64,000 nucleotides of DNA from assembly GCA_902826685.1 (NCBI GenBank), contig CADEFT010000034.1, positions 20,150-84,149 on the forward strand, written 5' to 3'. Position numbers and translations under genes: made by a program. This DNA comes from an uncultured Acidobacteriota bacterium. GTDB taxonomy: Bacteria > Acidobacteriota > Terriglobia > Bryobacterales > Bryobacteraceae. Of this stretch, positions 1 through 8,945 are shown one piece after another. Below the pieces are notes generated by a model. The model ran no database searches and was not told the DNA's origin. It saw only the letters and a program-made list of their open reading frames with translations. Position 1 is the stretch's first letter, and each line of letters starts with the position of its first letter.

Positions 1-2
1 TG

Positions 3-422
3 ACGGCGTTTGAAAACGTGGAGTACCCGCTGCTGCTTTCCGGGCTCGGCAAGAAGGAGCGCAGGGAGAAAGTCTCGCATTGGCTCGCCGAAGTGGGTCT
101 CGCCGATCGCTCGGGCCAGAAGCCCGATCAGCTTTCCGGCGGCCAGCGCCAACGCGTCGCCATCGCCCGCGCCATGATCGCCGAACCCGCGCTGGTACTG
201 GCCGATGAGCCCACCGCCAGCCTGGATTCGCACACCGCCGCCGGGATTCTGGACCTGTTGGAGCGGCTCAACCTCGGCACGGGAACCACGTTTCTGTTCG
301 CCACTCACGACCCGCGCGTGATGGAGCGCGCCCGCCGCCAGGTATCCCTGCGCGACGGTGCGATTGAAGACGACAGCCGGGCCTCGCTCCGGCACGCAGG
401 AGGCTACGCCCATGCTGTTTAA
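3..422 (+). CDS. ABC transporter ATP-binding protein, C-terminal part (5' end outside window)
   Basis: This is the end of an ABC ATPase of the LolD/MacB type, which powers the permease encoded next to it. The visible part has the signature motif LSGGQRQRVAIARAM, Walker B with the catalytic glutamate (LVLADEPTASLD) and the switch histidine in FATHD. The Walker A region lies before the window. The reading frame is open from base 3, so the GTG at 18 is not a credible start. The stop at 420-422 overlaps the next gene by 11 bases, which indicates translational coupling. LolD-like ATPases usually drive mechanical transfer of lipoproteins or amphiphiles from the inner membrane rather than classical import; whether that holds here is inferred from the LolA-like and beta-barrel genes downstream. 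Confidence 0.93.
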   Translation, partial: TAFENVEYPLLLSGLGKKERREKVSHWLAEVGLADRSGQKPDQLSGGQRQRVAIARAMIAEPALVLADEPTASLDSHTAAGILDLLERLNLGTGTTFLFATHDPRVMERARRQVSLRDGAIEDDSRASLRHAGGYAHAV

Positions 423-1626
423 TTTCGCCATTCGCAACATCTTCCGGAACCGGCGCCGCTCGCTGGTTACGCTGTTGGTGCTGGTTTTCGGCGCCACGGC
501 GCTTATCGTTTTCGGCGGCTACAAGGAGAACAGTTTCCTCGGCGTGCGCGAAAGCACCATCCGCAACAGCCTGGGCCACCTGCAGATTTACAAGCGCGGG
601 TACGTGCAATCGGAATCGTTCCAGCCCCTGCAGCATGGCCTTGAAAACGTGGAAAGCATCCGCAAGGCGGTCGAGGCCGATCCGCGGGTGGAGATGACAT
701 CGGCGCAGATCTCGCTGATGGGTCTGGTGTCGAACGGGGAGAAATCGGAAGCCTTCCTCGCCACCGCCGTCGAGCCTTCCAAGGACAAGAACATGGCCTC
801 GCAAATCATTAAAGAAGGCACGTACCTGTCCGAAGATCAGCCCGATGGCATCATCGTCGGCGAACTGCTGGCCAAGTCGATGAACGTCAGACCTGGCGAT
901 TCGCTCACGCTGATGACCACATCGGTGAACCGTTCCTTGAACGCCATGGACATGCTGGTGGTGGGTACCTTCACAACGGGCGTTAAAGACTACGACGAAC
1001 GCTCCTTGAAGATGCCCCTGGCCGCCGCGCAGCGCCTGATGCACACGGCGAAAGTCGAAAAGCTGCTGGTGCTGCTCAAGTCCACCGACGACACGGCCGC
1101 CGCCAAGCAAGACACCGCCAGGACTCTGGCCGCGGCGAAGTTCGATATCGAGATCCGCGACTGGCAGCAACTGGCTACTTTCTATTACCAGGTGGTTGCG
1201 CTCTACAACGGCATCTTCGGTTTCCTCGGCTGCGTGGTGTTCGTCATCGTGGTGCTCAGCGTCTCGAATACGGTGATGATGAACATCTTCGAGCGCACTC
1301 GCGAGGTGGGCACCATGCTCGCCATGGGCACCTCGCGGGCTCGCGTCTGGAGCGTATTCCTTGCCGAAGGCCTCGCCCTCGGCGTCATCGGCGGGTTGCT
1401 TGGAGTGGCCATCGGCTCCGGCCTCGCCACGCTCATCAACCACGTGGATATCCACATGCCGCCGCCGCCGGGCTACACCGTCGGTTACCTGCTTCGTATC
1501 CTGCTGGAGCCCTCGATTCTGGTGACTACGTTCGCCATCTCGGTTCTCACGGCCACCGTTTCGTCCGTCGTGCCGGGTATCCGCGCGTCCCGTCTGAACA
1601 TCGTGCGTGCGCTCAGCCATGTGTAA
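412..1626 (+). CDS. FtsX-like ABC transporter permease (LolC/E or MacB type)
   Basis: An inner-membrane permease of 404 residues that pairs with the ATPase just upstream. The N-terminus (MLFNFAIRNIFRNRRRS, then a hydrophobic helix) is typical of the family. A periplasmic domain follows from about residue 45 to 260. Three hydrophobic segments follow (starting near VVALYNGIFGFLG, GLALGVIGG and SILVTTFAISV), with the family-typical stretch FERTREVGTMLAMGTS between the first two. Start: ATG 412 has a clean Shine-Dalgarno AGGAGG at 398-403. Length fits a 4-TM LolC/E or MacB permease lacking a fused ATPase. Its position before a LolA-like gene suggests it extracts a lipidated or amphiphilic substrate from the membrane; the substrate is not known. 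Confidence 0.92.
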   Translation: MLFNFAIRNIFRNRRRSLVTLLVLVFGATALIVFGGYKENSFLGVRESTIRNSLGHLQIYKRGYVQSESFQPLQHGLENVESIRKAVEADPRVEMTSAQISLMGLVSNGEKSEAFLATAVEPSKDKNMASQIIKEGTYLSEDQPDGIIVGELLAKSMNVRPGDSLTLMTTSVNRSLNAMDMLVVGTFTTGVKDYDERSLKMPLAAAQRLMHTAKVEKLLVLLKSTDDTAAAKQDTARTLAAAKFDIEIRDWQQLATFYYQVVALYNGIFGFLGCVVFVIVVLSVSNTVMMNIFERTREVGTMLAMGTSRARVWSVFLAEGLALGVIGGLLGVAIGSGLATLINHVDIHMPPPPGYTVGYLLRILLEPSILVTTFAISVLTATVSSVVPGIRASRLNIVRALSHV

Positions 1627-1644
1627 AGGAAGGAATCACCTCTC

Positions 1645-2370
1645 ATGAAACCGCTCATTGCCATCTTCTTCGCCGCCGTGTTGACGGCGGTGGAACCGGG
1701 CGCCAAGGACGCCAATGAAATGCTGCGCCGCGTGGATGAATACCGCAACCCGCTGCCGCACTATTCGGTGGACGTGGACCTCACCCTGCTGCATCGCGAC
1801 GAGACGCGCGGGTTTACCTTCCGTGTTTACGGCAAGGGCGATGAAGCCAGCCTGCTTCAGTTCCGCGCGCCGGCAACCGACAAGGGCAAGTTTTACGTGA
1901 TGTTGAAAGACGACCGGAGTATCTACCTGCCGGACGCGAGCCGCCCCATCCGCATCTCGCCGCTGCAAAGGCTGGTGGGCGAGGCGTCCAACGGCGACGT
2001 CGCGCGCACCACCTATGGCGGCGACTACGACGCCGAAATCGGCGGCGAGGAAGCGGTTGACGGCAAGCCGGCCATTCTGCTGCTGCTCAAGGGCAAGGAC
2101 GCCGACATGTCCTACAGCAAAGTGAAGCTGTGGGTGGCCGCCGGTTCCATCGAGCCGATCAAGGCCGAATACTATGCCATGTCCGGCCGCATGCTGAAGA
2201 AGCTCTACTTCCGCGAGTTCGGCATGCTCGGCGCGCGGCGCATCGTCAAAACCATCGAGATTCAGGACGCCATCCGGCCCGATCATCGCACGATGATGTC
2301 CTATTCGAATCTCATCTCGAAACAATATCCCGACAAAATGTTCAATCGCAATTACATGGGCAAGTGGTAA
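1645..2370 (+). CDS. LolA-like outer membrane lipoprotein-sorting protein
   Basis: A predicted periplasmic carrier of 241 residues in the LolA/LppX-like superfamily (the group annotated as outer membrane lipoprotein-sorting protein). The N-terminus MKPLIAIFFAAVLTAVEPG is a short signal peptide. The rest is rich in beta strands, with the family-typical pattern of phrases such as LLQFRAPATDKGKFYVM, SIYLPDASRPIRI and SYSKVKLWV; the fold is an open barrel that shelters a lipid chain. The gene starts 18 bases after the permease stop, behind AAGGAAGG, and its stop overlaps the next gene's ATG by one base. With the ATPase, permease and outer-membrane gene it forms a Lol-like four-part route across the envelope. 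It is not the housekeeping LolA, which differs in sequence and context. Confidence 0.82.
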   Translation: MKPLIAIFFAAVLTAVEPGAKDANEMLRRVDEYRNPLPHYSVDVDLTLLHRDETRGFTFRVYGKGDEASLLQFRAPATDKGKFYVMLKDDRSIYLPDASRPIRISPLQRLVGEASNGDVARTTYGGDYDAEIGGEEAVDGKPAILLLLKGKDADMSYSKVKLWVAAGSIEPIKAEYYAMSGRMLKKLYFREFGMLGARRIVKTIEIQDAIRPDHRTMMSYSNLISKQYPDKMFNRNYMGKW

Positions 2371-3563
2371 TGCTGTACCTGATCGCGCTTCTGGCTTCCC
2401 AATCCGCGTTCGCGCAGAATCCCAGCGAAGGGATCCAGCACAAGTTCTGGGGCTCGACGGGAACGGAGCTGCACCTGACTCCGGACAACCGCCGCTCTCC
2501 GCTCAACCCGTCCGGGATTCTGAACATTCCCTTCCTGTCGAATTCCGCCGACGTGACCCTCTTCGGCGATATCGGCCCGGAGGACCGGAAATGGAAAGCG
2601 CACTTCAAGCTGCGCACGTATAACGAATGGAGCCGGGAATCGCAATCGAAAGGCGAGGTCAACGAGGCTTACTTCAGTTGGTCGGCCGCCAAGTGGATCG
2701 ATTTCTCCGTGGGCCGCCGCATTGAGCGCTGGGGCACCGGCTATGGCTGGAATCCCACCGGCGTGGTCAATCCGTTGAAAGACCCGCGCGACCCCACCGA
2801 CCGGCGCGACCGCTTCCGCGGCGTCGATCAGGCTTCGGTCGACCTGTTTGTCAAGGGCTGGAACTTCACTGGAATGGTGGTGCCGTTGATCCCGTATTCA
2901 AGCGCGGCGCGAGCCCGTCCGGTGCCTGTCGGCTGGGCCGCGCGCGCCTACCGGCTAATCCACGGCTTCGATTTTTCTCTCTCCGCCAGCGGCGGAAGCG
3001 GCCTGCCCAACAGCCAGGGCGTGAGTTTCTCCCGTACCTTCGGCAAGGCGCTGGAGCTGCACGGCGAAGCGGCGGTGTTTCACAACACGGTCCGCTGGGT
3101 GCCGTCGGCCGGCGTCTTTCATCTCGAGCGCCGGCCACACGCCGAAGTATTGCTCGGGGGCCAGTATACGTTTCCGCACCTGGTCAATCTGACCGTCGAG
3201 TATTACCACAACGGCGCCAATCTGAGCGGCCGCGAGTGGATGGAGTTTCAACGTCTGACCGGCTCGCAATCGGGGAATCTGCTGCTGGCGAACCGGCATT
3301 TCATGCCTCTCGGCATGGCCACCGATTATGTCTTCAACCGCATTGCGTGGCCGGTGCGGTTGAACAAGCTGGATGTGGAGATGATCGCCATCACGGCGGT
3401 GCGCGACCGTTCGTCGGCCATCCGCCCCGCCATCTATTGGCGCATCACACCGAATGTGACGCTGTACAGCCTGGTCACCGAATTCACCGGCGCCGCCCGG
3501 TCGGAGATGAAATTCATCCCCATTGAGCGGCAGATCGACGTTGGAATCCGTTTTCGTTTCTAG
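2370..3563 (+). CDS. Outer-membrane beta-barrel protein, DUF1302-like
   Basis: A protein of 397 residues starting at the ATG that overlaps the preceding stop. The N-terminus MLYLIALLASQSAFAQ is a signal peptide, with likely cleavage after AFA. The mature part alternates short polar turns with amphipathic strands (for example AKWIDFSVGRRIERWGTGYGW and HLVNLTVEYYHNGANLSGR) and ends in VGIRFRF, whose terminal Phe is the usual outer-membrane barrel signal. It resembles DUF1302-type barrels that accompany LolA-like proteins and exporters. It probably forms the outer-membrane step of the module encoded by the three genes upstream. The PKS gene starts only 27 bases later, so it is likely co-transcribed with the assembly line. 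The specific family is uncertain. Confidence 0.75.
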   Translation: MLYLIALLASQSAFAQNPSEGIQHKFWGSTGTELHLTPDNRRSPLNPSGILNIPFLSNSADVTLFGDIGPEDRKWKAHFKLRTYNEWSRESQSKGEVNEAYFSWSAAKWIDFSVGRRIERWGTGYGWNPTGVVNPLKDPRDPTDRRDRFRGVDQASVDLFVKGWNFTGMVVPLIPYSSAARARPVPVGWAARAYRLIHGFDFSLSASGGSGLPNSQGVSFSRTFGKALELHGEAAVFHNTVRWVPSAGVFHLERRPHAEVLLGGQYTFPHLVNLTVEYYHNGANLSGREWMEFQRLTGSQSGNLLLANRHFMPLGMATDYVFNRIAWPVRLNKLDVEMIAITAVRDRSSAIRPAIYWRITPNVTLYSLVTEFTGAARSEMKFIPIERQIDVGIRFRF

Positions 3564-3590
3564 CACCAAACAAGAGTCGAGGAGCACGTC

Positions 3591-6500
3591 ATGGATCGCA
3601 TTGCGATTATCGGAATGGGCTGCCGCTTTCCCGGCGCCGCCAATCCAAAGGAATTTTGGAAGCTTCTGAAAGACGGCGTGGACGCCGTGAAGGAAGTGCC
3701 CGCGGATCGCTGGAGCATCAGCCAGTTCTTCGATCCCGATCCCGCCACCAAGGGGAAGACTTACGCCCGCTGGGGCGGATTTCTCGACAGCATGGATACC
3801 TTCGACGCGGGATTCTTCGGCATCTCGCCGCGCGAGGCGCAGTGCCTCGACCCGCAGCAGCGCCTGCTGCTCGAACTCACCTGGGAAGCGCTGGAGGATG
3901 CGGGCAAGGTGCCCGAAGAGATGGCCGGGTCGGACACGGGCGTCTTCATGGGCGCCTTCACGCTCGACTACATGACGATGCAGTTGGGCAATCGCGACCT
4001 CATCACCACTCATACGGCCACCGGCGCGCTGATGACGCTGCTTTCCAACCGCATCTCTTACGTCTTCGACTTCCGCGGCCCCAGTGTTTCCATCGACACC
4101 GCGTGCTCATCGTCGCTGGTCACCGTGCACATGGCCTGCCAGGCGCTGCGCAACGGCGAATGCAAGATCGCCCTGGCCGGCGGCGCCAACATCATGAGCA
4201 CGCCCGAATATTTCATCGCCGAATCGAAGGGCGGCTTTCTGTCCGCCGACGGCCGCTGCAAGGCGTTCGATTCGCGAGCCAATGGCTATGTGCGCGGCGA
4301 GGGCGCGGGCATCGTGGTGTTGAAGCCGCTCGATGCCGCCATCGCCGACGGCGACCCGATCTATGCCGTCGTGCGCGGCACCGCCGTCAATCAGGACGGC
4401 CGCTCGAACGGCATTACGCAGCCCCGCCGGGAAGCGCAGGAAGCGCTGGTGCGCGAAGCCTGCCGCCGCGCCGGCGTGGCACCTTCCGAAATCCAATACG
4501 TCGAAGCCCACGGCACCGGCACCGCCGCGGGCGATCCCATTGAGGCCAACGCCCTCGGCGCCGTTTTCTCGGAAGGACGTCCGCAAGGCCAACCCTGCCT
4601 GGTCGGCTCTCTCAAGACCAACGTCGGCCACATGGAGGCCGCCGCCGGCGTCGCCGGACTCATCAAAGCCTCGCTTTGCCTGAAGCACGGCCAGATTCCG
4701 CCCAGCCTGCATTTTGAGAATCCGAATCCGAAGATCTCGTTCCCCGATCTCAATCTGAAGGTCGCCACCAAACTGCAACCATGGCCGCCAACGGCGGGCA
4801 AGCGGCTGGCCGGCGTGAACTCGTTCGGCTTCGGCGGCACCAACGCGCATGCGGTGATCGAGGAGGCGCCCGCGCGCCAAGCTTCGGCCCCGGCCGCCGA
4901 TGGAGCGGCACATCTGCTCACCATCTCGGCGCGGAATGACACCGCCCTGCGCGAGTTCGCCGCCCGCTACCGCGACTTTCTGCGGGGCGAAGGTTCCGAA
5001 GCGCCGATTGGCGGTATCTGCCACAGCGCCAACTCACGCCGCGGCCGGCACGACTATCGCCTCGCCGTGGCGGGCCGCACGCACGAAGACATCGCCGCGC
5101 GCCTCGATTCCTATCTTTCCGATACCGCCGCGTTCGGCGTGTTTCAGGGCCGGCGCGCACCGGGCCCCCGGCCGAAGCTCGCCTTCATCCTCACCGGCAT
5201 GGGACCGCAGTGGTGGGCCATGGGCCGCCAGCTTTACGCCGGACAACCTGTCTTCCGTCAAATGGTGGATACCTGCGAAGAGCGCTTCCTCGCCCTCACC
5301 GGATGGTCCGTGCGTTCGGCGCTGATGGCCAGTGAGAGCGAGTCTCGCATGAACGATCCGATGGCCGCGCAGACCACCAACTTCGTGCTGCAGGTGGCTC
5401 TCATCGAGCTTTGGCGCTCCTGGGGCGTGGAACCCGATGCGGTCAGCGGCCACAGCGCCGGGGAACCCGCGGCCGCCTGGGCGGCCGGCATGTTGAGCCT
5501 CGATGACGCCATCCTGGTCAATTACCATCGCAGCCGCATGATCGAAACCATCGCCGGCCAGGGAGCGATGATGGCCGTGCAGATGCCTGTCGACGAAGCG
5601 GAGCGGGCCATCGCCGATTTTCGCGATCGCATTTCGGTGGCCGCGGAGAATGCCCCTACCTCGGTCGCTCTCTCCGGCGATCCGGCCGCCCTCAACGAGA
5701 TTTCAAGCCGGTTGCAGCAGAGCCAGATCCACTGCCGTATGCTGCGCGTCAACGTGGCCTACCACAGCTATCAGCTCGACCCGCTGAAGGACGAGATGAT
5801 CCGTTCGGTGTCGACCGTCAAGGCGCGGCAGGGGACGCTGCCGATGTATTCGACGGTGACCGGCGAGCTTGTCAAACCTTCCGCGCTCGACGCCCGCTAC
5901 TGGTGGCGCAATCTCCGCAACGCGGTTCATTTCCGCGATACGGCGGAGCGGCTCATCGAAGACGGCTATACGCTGTTCCTTGAAATCGGACCGCATCCCG
6001 TTCTGGCGGGACCTTTGTCGGAATGCCTGTCGCATCGCGGCGCGCAGGGGCATACCGTCGCTTCGCTGCGGCGCGGCGAGGACGAAGGCGTCAGCATGGC
6101 TGCCGCCGCCGGCGCGCTGCACTCGCTCGGGTTTCCCATCGACTGGAACCGCTTCCAGCCCGACGGCGGCGAGTTCGTACGCCTGCCTCTCTATCCCTTC
6201 CAGCGCGAGCGCTATTGGCTCGAATCCGGCGAGTCCGCCGATCACCGGCTGGGCCGCTACGTTCATCCTCTGCTCGGGCGCGAGTTGAAAGGTCCGCAGC
6301 CTGCATGGGAAGTGGAGATCAACCGCACCCATCTGCCTTACACCGCCGATCACCGCGTGCAGGGCGCGGTTGTTTTCCCTGGCGCCGGCTACGCCGAAAT
6401 GGGCCTTGCCGCGGCGCATTGTCTTTACGGCCCGGGCGCCTATGTCATCGAAAACCTCGAATTTCACAAGGCGCTGTTTCTTCACGACGGAACCAGTCCG

Positions 6501-8933
6501 CGCGTGCGTGTCACGCTCGATCGCCAAGAGGGCACGTTCGCCGTCCACAGCCAGGCCGACAATCCAAGCGCTCCGTGGAACCTGCATTCTTCGGGCAAAG
6601 TAGGCTTGCGCCAGAGCCATGCCGTTACGCAGGTGAATCCCGCCGCCTTGCGCCGCCGTGCCAATCGCACCTCGTCGCAACAGGATTGCTACGAGTTCTT
6701 CGCGGGCCAGGGCTTTCAATACGGCCCTCGCTTCCAACGGATCGAAAGCCTGCGCGCGGGCTCGCAGGAGGCCGTGGCGCAAATCGACGCCGATGCGCCG
6801 GACTCGGGCTACTGGCTGCATCCCACCGTGCTCGACGCCTGCTTCCAGACGCTCATCGCCACCAATCCCTTCGAAGACCAGCGGCAGGCGTACATGCCTG
6901 TGGGGATCGAACGCGTGGCCGTGTACCGTGCGCCCGCCGGCCGCATGGAATGCCACGCGCGCCTCGACGAGCGCTCCGCGCAACAGATCAAAGGCAGCCT
7001 GATGCTTTACGACCAGGAGGGCAATGTCGCGGTGGAAGTCAAAGGCTTCACCATTCATTCCATCGACTCGTCCGCCGAATCGGCCGCGGCGCAAAAAATC
7101 GACCGGTGTTTCTATGAAGTGGAATGGCAGCCCGTAGAAGCGGCGCCCTCTCAATCCGCCGGCGGCCCATCGGGCTGGCTGGTTCTGGCCGATAGCGGCG
7201 GCACCGGCGATGCGTTGAGCTCCGCACTGCGAGCGCGCGGGGAAGCGGTGACCGTGGTGCACCGGAGCGGCGCGGTGGACGTGCCGGCTCTGCTCGAACA
7301 GAACCCGGGCCGCGTGGTCTATCTGTGGGGCCTCGATAGTCTGCCGCTAAATGGCGTTCGCCTGGACGAACTGGTGGAGTCGCAGGACTGCCTTGAGGTG
7401 ATGAATCTGTCGCGAGCCATGGCCGCCATGCCGAAGCCGCCGCGCCTGTGGATCGTCACGCGCGGCGCCCAGCCGGTGGTGGACGGAGGACCCGATATCG
7501 CGCCCGTGCAAGCCTCGCTCTGGGGCCTCGGCCGCGTGATCGGCAATCAGGAAGGCATCGGCCTCTGGGGTGGACTGATCGATCTCGACCCGCTCTCACC
7601 GCCCGAGGAACCGGACGCCTGCATTGAGGAAATGCTCAATCCCGCCGGCGAGGAGGTCGCGTTCCGGGACGGCCGCCGCTACGTATCGCGTCTGGTGCGG
7701 CGGCGTGAAACGGCCAGCGAACTGCCGCCGCAGTTTCGCGCCGACGGAACGTATCTCATCACGGGAGGCCTGGGAGCGCTCGGGCTGCTTACCGCCGATT
7801 GGATGGTGAAACGCGGCGCGCGGCGGCTGGTTCTGATGGGCCGTTCCGCGCTGCCTCCCCGTTCGCAATGGACGTGCCTCGATGCTTCCAACGCCGCCTG
7901 GCAGCGTGTCCGGGCGATTCGCGATCTGGAATCGCAAGGCGCCACTATCACCCTCGCACCGGTGGACGTGACCGATGAGGCGAACCTGACCCGCTTCCTG
8001 GAGCGTCACGAAATGGAAGGCTGGCCCGCGATTCGGGGCATCGTCCATTCGGCGGGCATCGTGCGCGACATCCCGATCGCCCAGATGACCGCCGCGGATT
8101 TCCACGACGTGATGCGGCCCAAGGCGGCGGGCGCCCTCCTGCTGCACCGTCTCACCGCGCACCTGCCGCTCGATTTCTTCGTCCTGTTTTCTTCCATCGG
8201 CTCGCTGGTGGCGGGCTCGGGCCAGGCCAACTACGCTTCGGCCAATGCGTTCCTCGATGCGCTGGCCGCTTACCGCCAACAGCGCGGGCTGCCCGCCATG
8301 AGCGTCAACTGGGGGCCGTGGGCCACCGGCATGGTTCGCGAGCTGAACCTCATGCAGCACTTTACCGAACGCGGCATGGCGCCCATCACCGCCTCGCGCG
8401 GCATGCAGATGATGGATCGCCTCTTCTGCCGGCCCGAGCCGCAAGTCGCCGCCCTCAACGCCGAATGGCCGCTGGTGTTTGAACGCCAGCCGGTGGTGCC
8501 CAACCTGATTCTGCACTTGGGCGGCGACGGCACGGCGGGTGACGCAAGCCTTCCCGGCGGCACGCACAACACCGTGGCCGGGATTCGCAACGCCACGGGC
8601 GCGGAGCGGCTGGGGCTGATCGAAACGTCGCTCGCGGGGCTCGCGGCCAAGGTGTTGCGTCTCGACGCCGGCAAGCTCGACCCCGAACAATCGCTGCTCG
8701 CTTTCGGACTCGATTCGCTGATGGCCATCGAGCTCAAAGGCCGCGTCGAAGCCGCTCTGCCCGTCTCGCTTTCGGTGGTCGATTTGCTGCAGGGGCTCGG
8801 CCTTCGCGGACTCGCTTCGAAGCTGGCCGGCCAGTTCGATGTGGCCGCCGATCCGCTGTCGGAGGCGGGAGGTGAAGTTCTGGAAGCGCTGATGGCGGAA
8901 CTGGTGCAACGCGAGGCCGCCGCCGCTCACTAG
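3591..8933 (+). CDS. Modular type I polyketide synthase, KS-AT-DH-KR-ACP
   Basis: A single PKS module of 1780 residues. The ketosynthase (about 1-425) has the active Cys172 in DTACSSS and the histidines H307 (EAHGTGT) and H347 (NVGHMEAA). The acyltransferase (about 525-840) has Ser622 in GHSAGE; the specificity loop reads VAYHS, neither the classic methylmalonyl YASH nor malonyl HAFH, so malonyl is only likely. The dehydratase (about 890-1160) keeps H921 (HxxxGxxxxP) and D1082 in HPTVLDACFQ. The ketoreductase (about 1385-1600) keeps the NADPH loop and Tyr1548. The carrier protein has its phosphopantetheine serine at S1709 (GLDSL). There is no enoylreductase, so the expected product is a 2-enoyl thioester. 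No loading domain or docking extension precedes the KS. Start ATG has GAGGAG at 3579-3584. Confidence 0.95.
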   Translation: MDRIAIIGMGCRFPGAANPKEFWKLLKDGVDAVKEVPADRWSISQFFDPDPATKGKTYARWGGFLDSMDTFDAGFFGISPREAQCLDPQQRLLLELTWEALEDAGKVPEEMAGSDTGVFMGAFTLDYMTMQLGNRDLITTHTATGALMTLLSNRISYVFDFRGPSVSIDTACSSSLVTVHMACQALRNGECKIALAGGANIMSTPEYFIAESKGGFLSADGRCKAFDSRANGYVRGEGAGIVVLKPLDAAIADGDPIYAVVRGTAVNQDGRSNGITQPRREAQEALVREACRRAGVAPSEIQYVEAHGTGTAAGDPIEANALGAVFSEGRPQGQPCLVGSLKTNVGHMEAAAGVAGLIKASLCLKHGQIPPSLHFENPNPKISFPDLNLKVATKLQPWPPTAGKRLAGVNSFGFGGTNAHAVIEEAPARQASAPAADGAAHLLTISARNDTALREFAARYRDFLRGEGSEAPIGGICHSANSRRGRHDYRLAVAGRTHEDIAARLDSYLSDTAAFGVFQGRRAPGPRPKLAFILTGMGPQWWAMGRQLYAGQPVFRQMVDTCEERFLALTGWSVRSALMASESESRMNDPMAAQTTNFVLQVALIELWRSWGVEPDAVSGHSAGEPAAAWAAGMLSLDDAILVNYHRSRMIETIAGQGAMMAVQMPVDEAERAIADFRDRISVAAENAPTSVALSGDPAALNEISSRLQQSQIHCRMLRVNVAYHSYQLDPLKDEMIRSVSTVKARQGTLPMYSTVTGELVKPSALDARYWWRNLRNAVHFRDTAERLIEDGYTLFLEIGPHPVLAGPLSECLSHRGAQGHTVASLRRGEDEGVSMAAAAGALHSLGFPIDWNRFQPDGGEFVRLPLYPFQRERYWLESGESADHRLGRYVHPLLGRELKGPQPAWEVEINRTHLPYTADHRVQGAVVFPGAGYAEMGLAAAHCLYGPGAYVIENLEFHKALFLHDGTSPRVRVTLDRQEGTFAVHSQADNPSAPWNLHSSGKVGLRQSHAVTQVNPAALRRRANRTSSQQDCYEFFAGQGFQYGPRFQRIESLRAGSQEAVAQIDADAPDSGYWLHPTVLDACFQTLIATNPFEDQRQAYMPVGIERVAVYRAPAGRMECHARLDERSAQQIKGSLMLYDQEGNVAVEVKGFTIHSIDSSAESAAAQKIDRCFYEVEWQPVEAAPSQSAGGPSGWLVLADSGGTGDALSSALRARGEAVTVVHRSGAVDVPALLEQNPGRVVYLWGLDSLPLNGVRLDELVESQDCLEVMNLSRAMAAMPKPPRLWIVTRGAQPVVDGGPDIAPVQASLWGLGRVIGNQEGIGLWGGLIDLDPLSPPEEPDACIEEMLNPAGEEVAFRDGRRYVSRLVRRRETASELPPQFRADGTYLITGGLGALGLLTADWMVKRGARRLVLMGRSALPPRSQWTCLDASNAAWQRVRAIRDLESQGATITLAPVDVTDEANLTRFLERHEMEGWPAIRGIVHSAGIVRDIPIAQMTAADFHDVMRPKAAGALLLHRLTAHLPLDFFVLFSSIGSLVAGSGQANYASANAFLDALAAYRQQRGLPAMSVNWGPWATGMVRELNLMQHFTERGMAPITASRGMQMMDRLFCRPEPQVAALNAEWPLVFERQPVVPNLILHLGGDGTAGDASLPGGTHNTVAGIRNATGAERLGLIETSLAGLAAKVLRLDAGKLDPEQSLLAFGLDSLMAIELKGRVEAALPVSLSVVDLLQGLGLRGLASKLAGQFDVAADPLSEAGGEVLEALMAELVQREAAAAH

Positions 8934-8945
8934 GTTGCAAAGCCT

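Noticed and set aside
268..1620. Long minus-strand open frame opposite the permease (also 2955-4013, 7596-9230, 26926-28698)
   Set aside because: These are antisense shadows of strongly supported genes in GC-rich DNA. Their translations are rich in His, Arg and Gly with no domain pattern.
5800..5900. Firm call of the AT domain as methylmalonyl- or malonyl-specific
   Set aside because: The loop reads VAYHS, which matches neither standard motif well, so only a weak malonyl preference is given.
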